Notes under the pieces: model-generated
Database searches by the model: none
Told to the model about the DNA's origin: nothing
Seen by the model: the letters and a program-made list of their open reading frames with translations, nothing else
Position numbers and translations under genes: made by a program
In this document: piece after piece, positions 22,273-32,360 of the stretch
Position numbering within the stretch: position 1 is the stretch's first letter
How the letters are laid out: each line of letters opens with the position of its first letter
Assembly (NCBI GenBank): GCA_039519185.1
Contig: CM076851.1
Coordinates: forward strand, 30,649,825-30,713,824
Source of the DNA: Astragalus membranaceus
Lineage: Eukaryota > Streptophyta > Magnoliopsida > Fabales > Fabaceae
Length of the DNA stretch: 64,000 bases
Direction: 5' to 3'

Positions 22273-23610
22273 CCCCTGTATGATTTCAATGAATGTGAGT
22301 GCGACAAGGGATGAGATAGGTGTAGGGTCAATTTCCCCAGTTGTAGGAGGGGTGAAGAGCGACAGAATTGCCCCACTTGGCATATTGTAAACAAATGAAT
22401 TTACTTGTCCTTGAGCTAAAACTTTGAGAAAACAACAGCAATCAATCATTGATCGGGATGGACCTTTCGGGATTGTGGTGTTTTGTGGAGGAGAGATGAG
22501 TGAGCTTGTCGGAGTGTTTGGGGTTGGTGGGAGGATGGGTCTTATTCAGCGTTGGCTGATGATCGATGGTTTATGATGGTTAACTGGCTTGATGAGGTAT
22601 TAGGAGGTTTTATTCCTGGCTAAGGGTCTGTGGAGAGCGGGTTATCGCGGTCAAAAGGAGAGTGTTTACGGTTTATGAGAGGTATGGGAATGATACAGTG
22701 TTTGAAGGTTTATTGAGATGAGGATCTCTTGGGTTTTGTGGTAACACGTATCAACTCACTACTTACATATTTTGTTGTATTTTTCTTTTGATTTTGGGAT
22801 TTTCCCTTTTTGATTTTTTTTTTGAGCTTGGGTGAACTGATAAAGAATAATGCACTGTTTTTTTTTTGGTGTTCCTTGTCTAAGGTGACTTTTGGATTTT
22901 TGGCTTTTTTTTTGGCTTACGGTGGGTAGGAGAGGATTTTGTTTTTCTCTTTGGGATTTTCTTGGCTTAAGGTGGGTAGGAAATGGATTTTCTAGGATTT
23001 TAGGTTTTTGAGAGTATGGAGGGATGGTCCAACTTCATTTCAAATCATGATTGCTCGTTTTCTCAAAAATTAACTCAAAGACAATAATTTACTTATTTTT
23101 ATTTCTTTCCGTGCTCTAATTTTCCTGTATTGAAGTACCCATCTTGATCTCTTTTCTTGCTGTCCTCTGCTGTACCTAAATTGATCACTTCAGTTGATTC
23201 CCCGTGATGCTGAATAACCCTTTTTCCTTGCTTCATTAACCTTCTGGAGGATTTTCCCGGTCTTTCTCAACATCCCCTTCTGCTTGATTGATAAGGTGAT
23301 CAAAGTCAAAATATGGACTGTTGGCACTGTTATTTTGAGAGACAATTGCTGTGGATCCGCTTTTTACTGAGGCGAAAAAAGCAGAATAAAAGGCGAAACA
23401 AACAAACAAACAATAATAATGCAAGGAAAAGACACACGAAATGAAAAGGAATTGATTTTTACTGATTGAAATTCAAAAACAACGTTTTTATTAATGATGA
23501 TGATTCTGAAAATAAAAACATGATTGCCCCGAACAACTTGCTCTATGACCTTGGGCAGAGCCACAGAGTTGCATTACAATGATCATATTGAATCAAAGGT
23601 CCCAGGAGGA
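22273..23610. other. Element A spacer where pol should be
   Basis: T-rich sequence homologous to 13180-14581 of element B. No protease, reverse transcriptase, RNase H or integrase core could be read on either strand. Confidence 0.7.
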
Positions 23611-25188
23611 TCAACAGTCTTTCAACTCTTTAATTCTTTCACCAGCACTGCAGCGACAAACCAGGTTTGCACCACCCTCTTCTGACTTAGGACCATTATT
23701 GATGACAGCAATTTGGTCGTATTGTTCCTCTTCCTCATCCCATCCTATGGGCTGGATGTCTTCCATTCGGATTTGAGCACTCTCGGGAACGTCATACCTG
23801 ACCAAGTAATCAAACTTTCCACTGGGCTCCCCTAGGGTATCCCAACATCCCTCTTCTGACTTAGGACCATTATTGATGACAGCAATTTGGTCGTATTGTT
23901 CCTCTTCCTCATCCCATCCTGTGGGCTGGATGTCTTCCATTCGGATTTGAGCACTCTCGGGAACGTCATACCTGACCAAGTAATCAAACTTTCCACTGGG
24001 CTCCCCTAGGGTATCCCAACATCCCTCTTTCACAGACACCGCTGTTACTTCCTCATTGATTTCTTCTTCACTATCAATATCGGGGGTTCCTATCTGAACC
24101 ACGCACCGATCTATCAGGTCTTGCACTGCACGCTTGAAGGCTCTGCACTCCTCCAAAGTATGACCAACCCCGTTTTCGTGGAAACTGCAGGTAGCACTTG
24201 CATTGTAACTTCGGGAAAATGGCGGCTGAAGGGCCTTCATTGGTCGAGTGTTGATCAGGTTCTTGGAAGTCAGGTGATTAAACAATTCAGTGCATGTCAT
24301 CGGTATTGGATCAAAACTGGTTCGTCTCTTGTACTGATAACCCTGGGCCTTGTGACTATCACCGCCTTGCTGGGATGGCACAGGAGCAGAGAATGGAACA
24401 GTTTGTGGTGGAGGAGGAATGAAAGAAGTGACACCAACTGGACCCACGACGGTGACACCTTCAGCTGCTGCCCCACTCTTTAAGCTCTGCAATATGACCA
24501 TTATCTCATGTATCTGGGCCTCCATTACCTTCAATCGTTCTTCTAGTAAGTGATATCTGTCTCTTGGCTGTGGGCTTTCAATCATCTGGCCCTGAGGATA
24601 GCTCCCTGGACTGAAGTAGTAACCCCCATACTGAGCGGAGTTTCCCATTTGATAAGCAATACTTGGAGGATTCACAATAATCTCCGGAGCAAGAGCAGAA
24701 GAACTTCTGGGAGGTATAATACTAGGACTAGGGATGTGAATGTGTGGCACACCCGCAGCTCCACTAGAAGTAACCACAGCAGGCTGACTTGTCACCGCGG
24801 GAATGGCTTCAGCAGTGGATGGTGTATAATTCATGGCCATCCCCCAAGGGTATATTTGTGCATTTGGTTGTCCTTGACTGTTTGTCCCCGGAGATTGACT
24901 AACTTCTGGCCTGGAAAGGGGATGAACAGTTATGATTTCAGCTGATACAGGAGGAGAAACAAAGGTAACGACCCCTTCTGGATTCACGACAGCGGTGGCC
25001 CCAGCAGCGGTCCCACTTCTCAGATTTTGCAGCATATTCATTATCTCGGCCCTCTGAGCTTCCATGGCCTCCACCTTAGCTTTCAGAGCTTGGTTCTCCT
25101 GAGCCAGCTGCTCAGGATTAAGGATCTCTATCACCACTTCATCTTGACCCAGGCTGCCTTCATTGGACACCATCAGTTTCGCTTGCAA
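23611..25188 (-). CDS. Gag-like protein of element A without capsid core, 525 aa
   Basis: An uninterrupted frame of 525 residues. Residues about 20-60 are a likely coiled coil (EQLAQENQALKAKVEAMEAQ). Residues 80-210 are Pro/Ser/Gly-rich, ending in YYFSPGSYPQGQM. At 221-260 a second, diverged copy of the coiled-coil block and its VVxPxGVxxFxxPP tail appears (VMEAQIHEIMVILQSLKSG), where element B has the start of the capsid domain (PDVVIPPKFKAPDFDKYRG). The capsid core is absent. SFDPIPMTCTELFNHL follows (291-306), then the knuckle-like ATCSFHENGVGHTLEECRAF (332-351). The acidic tail contains a perfect in-frame tandem duplication of 58 residues (389-446 and 447-504). The start is uncertain: Met at 25188 lies in a context conserved with B (RLQAKLMVSN against RLQARLMASN), so Met at residue 6 is also possible. 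Confidence 0.75.
   Translation of the reverse strand: MQAKLMVSNEGSLGQDEVVIEILNPEQLAQENQALKAKVEAMEAQRAEIMNMLQNLRSGTAAGATAVVNPEGVVTFVSPPVSAEIITVHPLSRPEVSQSPGTNSQGQPNAQIYPWGMAMNYTPSTAEAIPAVTSQPAVVTSSGAAGVPHIHIPSPSIIPPRSSSALAPEIIVNPPSIAYQMGNSAQYGGYYFSPGSYPQGQMIESPQPRDRYHLLEERLKVMEAQIHEIMVILQSLKSGAAAEGVTVVGPVGVTSFIPPPPQTVPFSAPVPSQQGGDSHKAQGYQYKRRTSFDPIPMTCTELFNHLTSKNLINTRPMKALQPPFSRSYNASATCSFHENGVGHTLEECRAFKRAVQDLIDRCVVQIGTPDIDSEEEINEEVTAVSVKEGCWDTLGEPSGKFDYLVRYDVPESAQIRMEDIQPTGWDEEEEQYDQIAVINNGPKSEEGCWDTLGEPSGKFDYLVRYDVPESAQIRMEDIQPIGWDEEEEQYDQIAVINNGPKSEEGGANLVCRCSAGERIKELKDC
23677..24024 (-). repeat. 174-bp in-frame tandem duplication in gag of A
   Basis: Two nearly identical 174-bp units (23677-23850, 23851-24024), exactly 58 codons each, so the frame is kept. 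Element B has one copy of the region. Confidence 0.93.
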
Positions 25189-26617
25189 ACGGGTGAAGTA
25201 ACGATGTGGACGAACCAGCTTGCCTTTTCTGTTTGTTTAGATTTTATTACATAAGAATCAAGATGAATGTATGAATGGATGTATGAATGTATGTACAATG
25301 TTTGCTTGGTGCCGGGAACCACGGGATGCCTTATCTTGTCATAAGCGCATAAACTTTTCTTTTTTTTTTGATTTAAGAAGTGAAGAAAACGAGGAATCGA
25401 AATAGCAAATCAACCTTCTTCATAACTGGGAGGCGAGAAGCAAGTGAAGCCTTGCTATTTGATTCCATTCTGATGCACCTATGACAAGACGGTACACTAT
25501 TTGGTGATACCCAGCAAGCAAAATGCAAATGAGATGTAATATGAATGCAAGTAAATGAATGCGGTATGATGCAATTATGATATGAATGATGCGTGTGGAA
25601 AAAATAAAGGCGATGCATATGGACGGAAGTTCAAAAATTGAGGAGCCACGCTACGTGCCGCCTCACGCACTGGTTTATTTGAAAGGGGGAATATTATTAT
25701 TTATTTTGAAAATGTGGGCCGTACGTTATTTCATATGGACCGGTAAAAGAAAAGGCTACAACGGCAACCTTTCTTTCTTTTTTTGAAAATGAAGTGGGCC
25801 ATATGTCACTTCGTACGGACCAGCAAAAGAGAAGGCTACAATGGCAACCCTTTCCTCGTTTTTTTTTTTTTTGAAAATTTCTTCTTTTATTCTAGTAAAG
25901 ACATGCCTAAACTACAATGCAACATACAATTCGTATGCCCTCGTGTCCTACCAAGGTGGGAATCCTAAGTTCTAGGGCAACTTCAAAGGTTCCTCCCATG
26001 TAGTTCTAATTCACACCCTCGCAATGGCTACCAGAGCTATAGAATCCTCATGCCGACACCACAAATGTAGAATACTACCAAGTGTGGGGCGTCATAAGAA
26101 AGCGTACTCTGGTTGAGACTTTCATGAGTATCAGACAGACAAAGGTCTCGAATGACAGTCACTAATCGTCTCCACTCCCCTAAGTGTTTGTTGGATCCGG
26201 GTATAGGAGCCCACTCATAGCACATAAATCATAAGGTGTGAGAGTGTGTGACTGAGGACATACTTCCTAAAATCTACCCATCCCCACCTGCAAGGAAAAC
26301 CAGCACAGCCAGACAGAAGCAAGCAATAATAAGTCGTCTACCCTAGGGTTTAACATAATAAACTACACTAAGGAATCAACAAACATATAGCTTACCTCAA
26401 GAAAGGGAGCGAAGAAGAAGGGATCATAAGGGCATAAGGGTATGATGCATGAGATTACCTTGTAGAAAGGGAGCAAAGAAAAGGGGATCATGGTAAAGGA
26501 AGGGAAATGCATAATAAGAAAAGGAAGGAGAAGAAGAAGTAGAATAAAGTTTTCAAATCAACTTTTTTTTAACCACACATTAAGTTAATTAGGCTTGACC
26601 TTCGTTTTAAAAAAAAA
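25189..26617 (-). other. Element A leader between primer site and gag
   Basis: Untranslated leader. It contains a nested hairpin of the same design as those in the LTR (26129-26157: outer TATCA with TGACA, inner AGAC with GTCT, loop AAAG). Parts are homologous to the leader of element B (31171-32340). No gene seen. Confidence 0.6.
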
Positions 26618-26635
26618 TCCCCAGCAGAGTCGCCA
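26618..26635 (-). promoter_or_regulatory. Element A primer-binding site (tRNA-Arg-like)
   Basis: TGGCGACTCTGCTGGGGA on the minus strand, two bases after the 5' LTR. It fits the 3' end of plant tRNA-Arg with one mismatch; Ogre elements are known to use tRNA-Arg. Confidence 0.8.
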
Positions 26636-26637
26636 GC

Positions 26638-29600
26638 TGTTGCGCCCCGAAAAATCCCGGTTAAGGATTCCTCAGTTTGACAACGTGAAAAATTTTGAAG
26701 CCGCCACCAATATTTATTTTTAAAGACTAAAACATTGGAAAAAGTCTTTTGAAAAAAGGCGGATGGTCTTTCGAAAACACAGAGATGTAGGTTCGGGGGT
26801 CGGTTAGGTACGGGGAAGGTATTAGCACCCCGCACCTCCTTTCTACCGAAAGGGAACCATTAACTTTGATGTGTGGCTTAGAAAAAGTTGACTTGAAATG
26901 ATTTTTGTTCTACTTCCTTTCTTTTTATTTCGTTTGAGAAACAGTTTTATTGAGAAGAAAAATATTTTTGGTATCTTTGAAAAGCGGAACAAAACAAAGA
27001 TTTTTAAAAGGGGTGCTTGACGGGTTACGACCCGCTCCTACGTACCCTCTCTGGAAGAGGGATCAAAGCTACGTAGTTCTAGGGAATAAAACAAAGTTTT
27101 TTTGAAAGTGTGCTTGACGGGTTACGACCCGCTCCTACGTACCCTCTCTGGAAGAGGGATCAAAGCTACGTAGTTCTCGCTTTTGGTTTTGAAAACGGCT
27201 TAAGGGTTTTTCGCAATTGGGTGACAAAATGAAGATTTTTTAAAAGTGTGCTTGACGGGTTACGACCCGCTCCTACGTACCCTCTCTGGAAGAGGGATCA
27301 AAGCTACGTAGTTCTCGGCTTTCGGTTTTGAAAATGTTTTTTGAGTTTTTAGAAATGAGACTCAAGTGTTCACGAATGCCAAACAAGCAACGGCTTCGAG
27401 TGGCGTTCATTACTAACTCGAAAGAAAAGAGTCGAAACCGGTAATCAAACAAGCAAAGGCTTCAAGTGATTACAAGTAACAACGTTTTATTATCTTTTTT
27501 GAAATCCTTTTTGAAAAAGGTGAGCATTGGTGATAACTACGTTGTTTTGGAAATTGGAATTTATTTATTTTTTAGTTAAGGTGTGGGAGCTTTCATGATA
27601 GCCAAACAAGCAAAGGCTTCGAGTGACTACCGCTAATAACTCCTCATTAGCGATCAAACAAGCAAAGGCTTCGAGTGATGGCTAATGATTTATTTAAGAA
27701 AATGCCCTAGGTTTTTTATTAGAAAACATTTGACTTGGGTTTGAAGACTAGCTTTGGAAAAGAATTTGATTTGGAAAAAAGTTTTGAAAGATAAGTAGAA
27801 CATTTCCATCAACATATCACTTTCTAACCAAAATGCAATTCCCTTAATCACGCTTCATACAAGCATTACAAATCAAAGAGATACATCTATACATAAAAGT
27901 GGCCCTTGGCCGAATGCTCCTCATGCAAAAATCAACATCAATTTCATGCTAAAGTTCACAAGTTAGCACACAAACACATCACAAGATGCAACCCTATTCC
28001 AATCACATGAGACTACAAGACAAACCTCAAGCAAGACATACATTTATTCAAAGCAAAATTGAATCATATAGAGTAATCCTTTCACTTAGATTAAAGTGCC
28101 ATGGGCACAAGTGAAAATCAACTTACCCCATCATCAATATCTAGCAATGAGCAAAATAGAACACATAAACCAAGAAAATAAAGTTGAATCCTTTCTAGCC
28201 ATCTTTACCACTTAAATTAAAGTGCACTAGGCACTAGTGGCGATTCACATAGCTAAATCATCAACTTAACAATTACTTGCAAACAAGAACCTATCAAAAC
28301 AAACTTGAAGCAATATTTTTAAACACAAATACAAGCAAAATAAACAAGGAAACAACAAAAACCCTAAATGTCTCATGATTTGCGAAACCTCTACATAACC
28401 AAACAACAATTTTATTCTCAACCTAAAAATTAATTGTCAACAAAGATTCCATCAACAACTTGAGACAATCACAAGCCAAATAACCAAAAGGTAACAAAAC
28501 CCTATTTATTTTAGAAACTTGCGAAACATACATATGAATGGAAAATTATTTTTGCAAGTTTTAACATGATTCCAAGCATAATAACACAACAATCAAACAT
28601 CAATGGCTAGATCAAGTATTATTAGGCAAGGATGAACAAGAAAATTATATTACACATACATTCCACATAACTTGCGAACCAAAATAGCCATAGATTCACA
28701 ATTTTATTTCACCAAATGCAAAAACATCACAAGAACAACACATAATCAACACATAGTCACAAGAACAATTTATTTGGTGGGTGAGATGCCAACTCTCACC
28801 CACAACAGCCCCTAATCTACATTTAAATGATGTTATGAGATGCAAATATAAGTTGAAAAAGGATTTTGATGCAAGAAAGTGGATGAAAATGCAATGGGTT
28901 TTAGGTTATACCTTAGTTCCAAGCTAAACAAGAGTAGAAATGGAAATCAAGAGTAACCAATCACCAACAATCTTCAAAAATCACCAACAACAACCACGTG
29001 ACCTTGAAGGATCAGCCCCTTTGATGATGTAAATGTGGAATCAAAGATGAAAGGAAGAGGATATATGAATATGGAGTGAGTTTGAGGTGAGTTAGTGGAT
29101 GGAAGTTGAAAAGAAAATGGAGGAGAAGGGGTGAGGGGGGCTACGGCCTTGGAGAGAAAAGAGGTGTGCTAGGGTTTTTGAATGGAGAGTGAGGCTAAGA
29201 GCTTGTGTGGGCTGATCATATGAAGGTATATATAGTGCTCACTTATCATTAAGGGCTTCTAGGTCATTTTGATTTCCATTGTGCTCTAGGATTGCATCTA
29301 AATTTTGAACCAAGGGTCAAGATCAAATGTCACATGGATTAGGGGAAATTAGAAAGCACAAAGTGAGGAGAGAGAGGGCTGAGGGGCGCAGCTTAAGGAG
29401 GTGAGTGAAGGATAAGTTCAATTACAAAATTGTATTTTTCCATGAAGCTTATTACAAGAGTGCCATTTTAATTCAAATAAAGGGTGAGGATTGCATTTAA
29501 CACTTGAATGGAAGGCCATGATTTAAACACAATTTGCAACCAATAAAATAAATCAAAATTGAAGGAAAATGGGCTGTATATGCGCAGCCAAGGAGAGAGT

Positions 29601-30327
29601 GTGAGTGGAATTGCAACTTGTACTATTGTACTACACTTGACCTTTCAAAATTCAAAGGGATATTCCTTATTCCTTTCAAGATGATTCTTCTAAATTCTTG
29701 CCATTTTGGGCCATGTCCCATGATTCAATGATTGGGCTCTGAATTTTATGATCTCACCAATCCCAAAATCGATTTGTTGACCCCACTCCAAAGGAAATGA
29801 CCATTTTACCCTTTTGTTCAAAAACCGAATTTCATGCCAAAAATATTCCAATGATGCACAAAAAAAAATACACAACTCCACTCACTTGGACTCACATAAA
29901 TTCCTCAAGAGATGCATAATGGTTTTTACCGAGAAATTATTTATTTTAGTGAAATGACCAAAATGCCCTTTTGGTCCCAAAAACCCTAATTTTGCTCCAA
30001 ACTTCATTTCCACTCTAACAATGATCCTGAGACCCTTTGGATGACTCTAAAACTCTAGAAATGCATGCATGATGAGAAAATAAGTCTTTTTGGCGAAATT
30101 ACCAAAATACCCTTTGATCCAGGAAAAACCCTAGAAACCCTAAAAATGCTCTAAAGTGCTCTAAAATGCCATGCAATGCTTTTCTAACCCTAAAATGCAT
30201 TCTGAAACTTCTAAGATGCAAGCATGATGCTCTTCCTATCCTCTAGGATGAATGCTAAGACTTGATTTATTTATTTTTATTGAAAATTAGGGTTTTGCCC
30301 TAAGCCGGACAAAATTGGGGTATGACA
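26638..30327 (-). mobile_element. Element A 5' LTR
   Basis: Same content as 15970-19660, offset by 10668 bp: type I modules 27015-27311, type II hairpins 27374-27684, type III hairpins about 28080-28240, TATA 29227-29234. Confidence 0.92.
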
Positions 30328-31170
30328 GTCATGAGCATAAGCGGCCATTTTTCTAACATACATCGTCAAATGGCTAGATGGACACCCGGTGCCGCGATAT
30401 TTATCAAAGTCAGGTGCTTTGAATTTAGGGGGTATAACAACATCTGGGACAAGGCACAAATCTCGGGCATCTCTGGCTCTAGTTCCTGATCCTTCCACAG
30501 CTCTTAAGCGCTCTTCAAGCGAGTGATACCGATCCCCATGCTGAGTGTTCCCAAACAAATGACCTTGTGGATAGTTCCCCGGACCGTGATAATAACCCCC
30601 ATACTGAGCAGGGTTTCCCATATGATGGGCAGCGTTCTGAGGGTTCACAGTAACTCCCAGAGTAGGACTAGGTGAGCCTCTTGGCAGTACAGTATCAGGA
30701 CTAGGAGTATGAATTTGTGGTCCCATAGCAGCTCCACCAGGCATAGTCGTGACAGGTTGACTCGGCCCCACAGGAATAGCTTTAGCAGCAGGCGGCATAT
30801 AACCCATTGGCATCCCCCAAGGATATATCGGTGCATTCAGATGACTCTGTTCGCTCGCCCCTGAAGGATGGGCAAAGTGACTGACCCCCTGTCCATAAGA
30901 AGTGTGAGTAGTTGTAACTTCAGCGGACACCGGAGGAGAAACGAATGTAACAACCCCTTCGGGATTTACAACAGCAGCGGCCCCAGCAGTGGCCCCACCC
31001 CTCAAATTCTGTAGCATACTCATTACTTCGACCATCTGTGCTTCCATAGCCTCCACTTTAGTCTTCAAAGCTTGATTCTCTTGAGCCAGCTGCTCGGGGT
31101 TAAGAATCTCCACAACCGACTCATCTTGACCCAGGGGGTCCTCATTCTCGAGATGTTGATTGCTAGCCAT
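30328..31170 (-). pseudogene. Element B gag, N-terminal part (before insertion of A)
   Basis: On the minus strand the likely start is ATG at 31170 (MASNQHLENEDPLGQDE). A coiled-coil region (EQLAQENQALKTKVEAMEAQ) and a long Pro/Gly/Ser-rich stretch with NPAQYGGYYHGPGNYPQGH follow. The beginning of the capsid domain (VVIPPKFKAPDFDKYRGTG, MYVRKMAAYAHD) comes next, and the frame is then cut by element A at the GTCAT target. The frame is also open upstream of 31170 to 31290, so the start is a choice based on alignment with element A. The continuation is at 14582-15969. Confidence 0.85.
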
Positions 31171-32340
31171 CAATCTTGCTTGTAGACGGGTGGAGTATCG
31201 GTGTTGGCGAACCAGCTTGCCTTTTGTTTTTCTGATGATAGAACATTTTTTATGAGTACGAGTATGAACGCGTAAATGAATGCAATGCATATGGCTTTAT
31301 GTTATTTTTGTATTTAGATGCATGAGGAATGCTGTATGAATTTTTTCAGAATTTTGCTTATGTAATGCATGCTGTTATGATGTAAAATGCGGATGATGAG
31401 GATGCGTGTTATAAAGACAGATATTTACAGGTGGGGTTTTGAAAATTTAGGGCAGTATACCCTATTATGCCACCCCATTTGTGAAAGAGAAGGAAAAACA
31501 TATTCTTTTTAATTTCGTTGTTTTTTTCAAAAACGTTGGCGGAAATGAACTAAACTAGATGTAACAATGCAACACACACTTTTGGAAAAAGCCCTTGTGA
31601 CCTAAAAAGAGGTGAGACCTATGATCTAGGGCAATTTAGAGGGTAATCCTTCCATGTAGCTCTATTCACTTCCTCACAAGGCCACCAGAGCTACAGTCCC
31701 TTTCACAAAATTTCCCACAAATGCAGCAAACTGCTAGGTGTGAGGCATCATGAAAGAGCACAACTCTGGTTGAAACTTTCGCAAGTAGCCAAACGGACAA
31801 AGGTCCTGATGGGCTCTCACTACTCGAATCCACTCTCCTAAGTTTTTGCAGACCTGGGTTATGGTCCCACTCAAAACACATAGTCACAGGGTATAAGTGT
31901 AGTGTGTGTTAAGGGCATTTTCCCTAGTACTACCCCCACCTAAAATGAAAACCAGAGCAGTCCAGATAATAGCATGTCGTCTACCCTAGGGTTCAATATC
32001 ATTCAAATACAACTAGCCTAGGGTACCAACAACAAACACATTACTTACTTCAGAAAGGGAGCTGAGAAGAAGGGACATGATAGAATTGGGGAGAAATGCA
32101 TGAGCTTACCTTGAAGAAAAGGAGCAAAGAAGAAGGGAACATGGGGGGTTGGAAGAATGCATGAGCATAAGCATATAAAAAGAAAAGGATTAAAAGAAGA
32201 GATAAGGAACAACAAAGAAGACAAACGTGTATGCCTACCATCAATGATAAGAAATAAAGGCAATCAAGGTTTTAATCAAATCAACGATACATTAAACCAC
32301 ACATTTAAATTAGTTAGGCTTTGACCCTCGTCTTAAAAAG
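31171..32340 (-). other. Element B leader between primer site and gag
   Basis: No gene seen. A nested hairpin lies at 31787-31815 (outer AGCC with GGCT, inner GGAC with GTCC, loop AAAG), matching in position the one in the leader of A but with different stem bases. Confidence 0.6.
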
Positions 32341-32358
32341 TCCCCAGTGGAGTCGCCA
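32341..32358 (-). promoter_or_regulatory. Element B primer-binding site (tRNA-Arg-like)
   Basis: TGGCGACTCCACTGGGGA on the minus strand, two bases from the 5' LTR. It differs from element A's site at two positions; each has one mismatch to the expected tRNA-Arg end. Confidence 0.8.
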
Positions 32359-32360
32359 GC

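Larger units (their letters stand above)
15970..30327 (-). mobile_element. Ogre-like Ty3/gypsy element A, complete, nested in gag of B
   Basis: A 14,358-bp minus-strand element with LTRs 15970-19660 (3691 bp) and 26638-30327 (3690 bp), primer site 26618-26635 and polypurine tract 19661-19675. It is flanked by a perfect 5-bp target duplication GTCAT (15965-15969, 30328-30332). By eye the LTRs differ at about eight positions plus one 1-bp indel, slightly less than the LTRs of B, in keeping with A being the later insertion. The interior has a gag-like ORF lacking the capsid core, and an integrase tail; the rest of pol is absent, so movement needed enzymes from another element. Confidence 0.93.
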
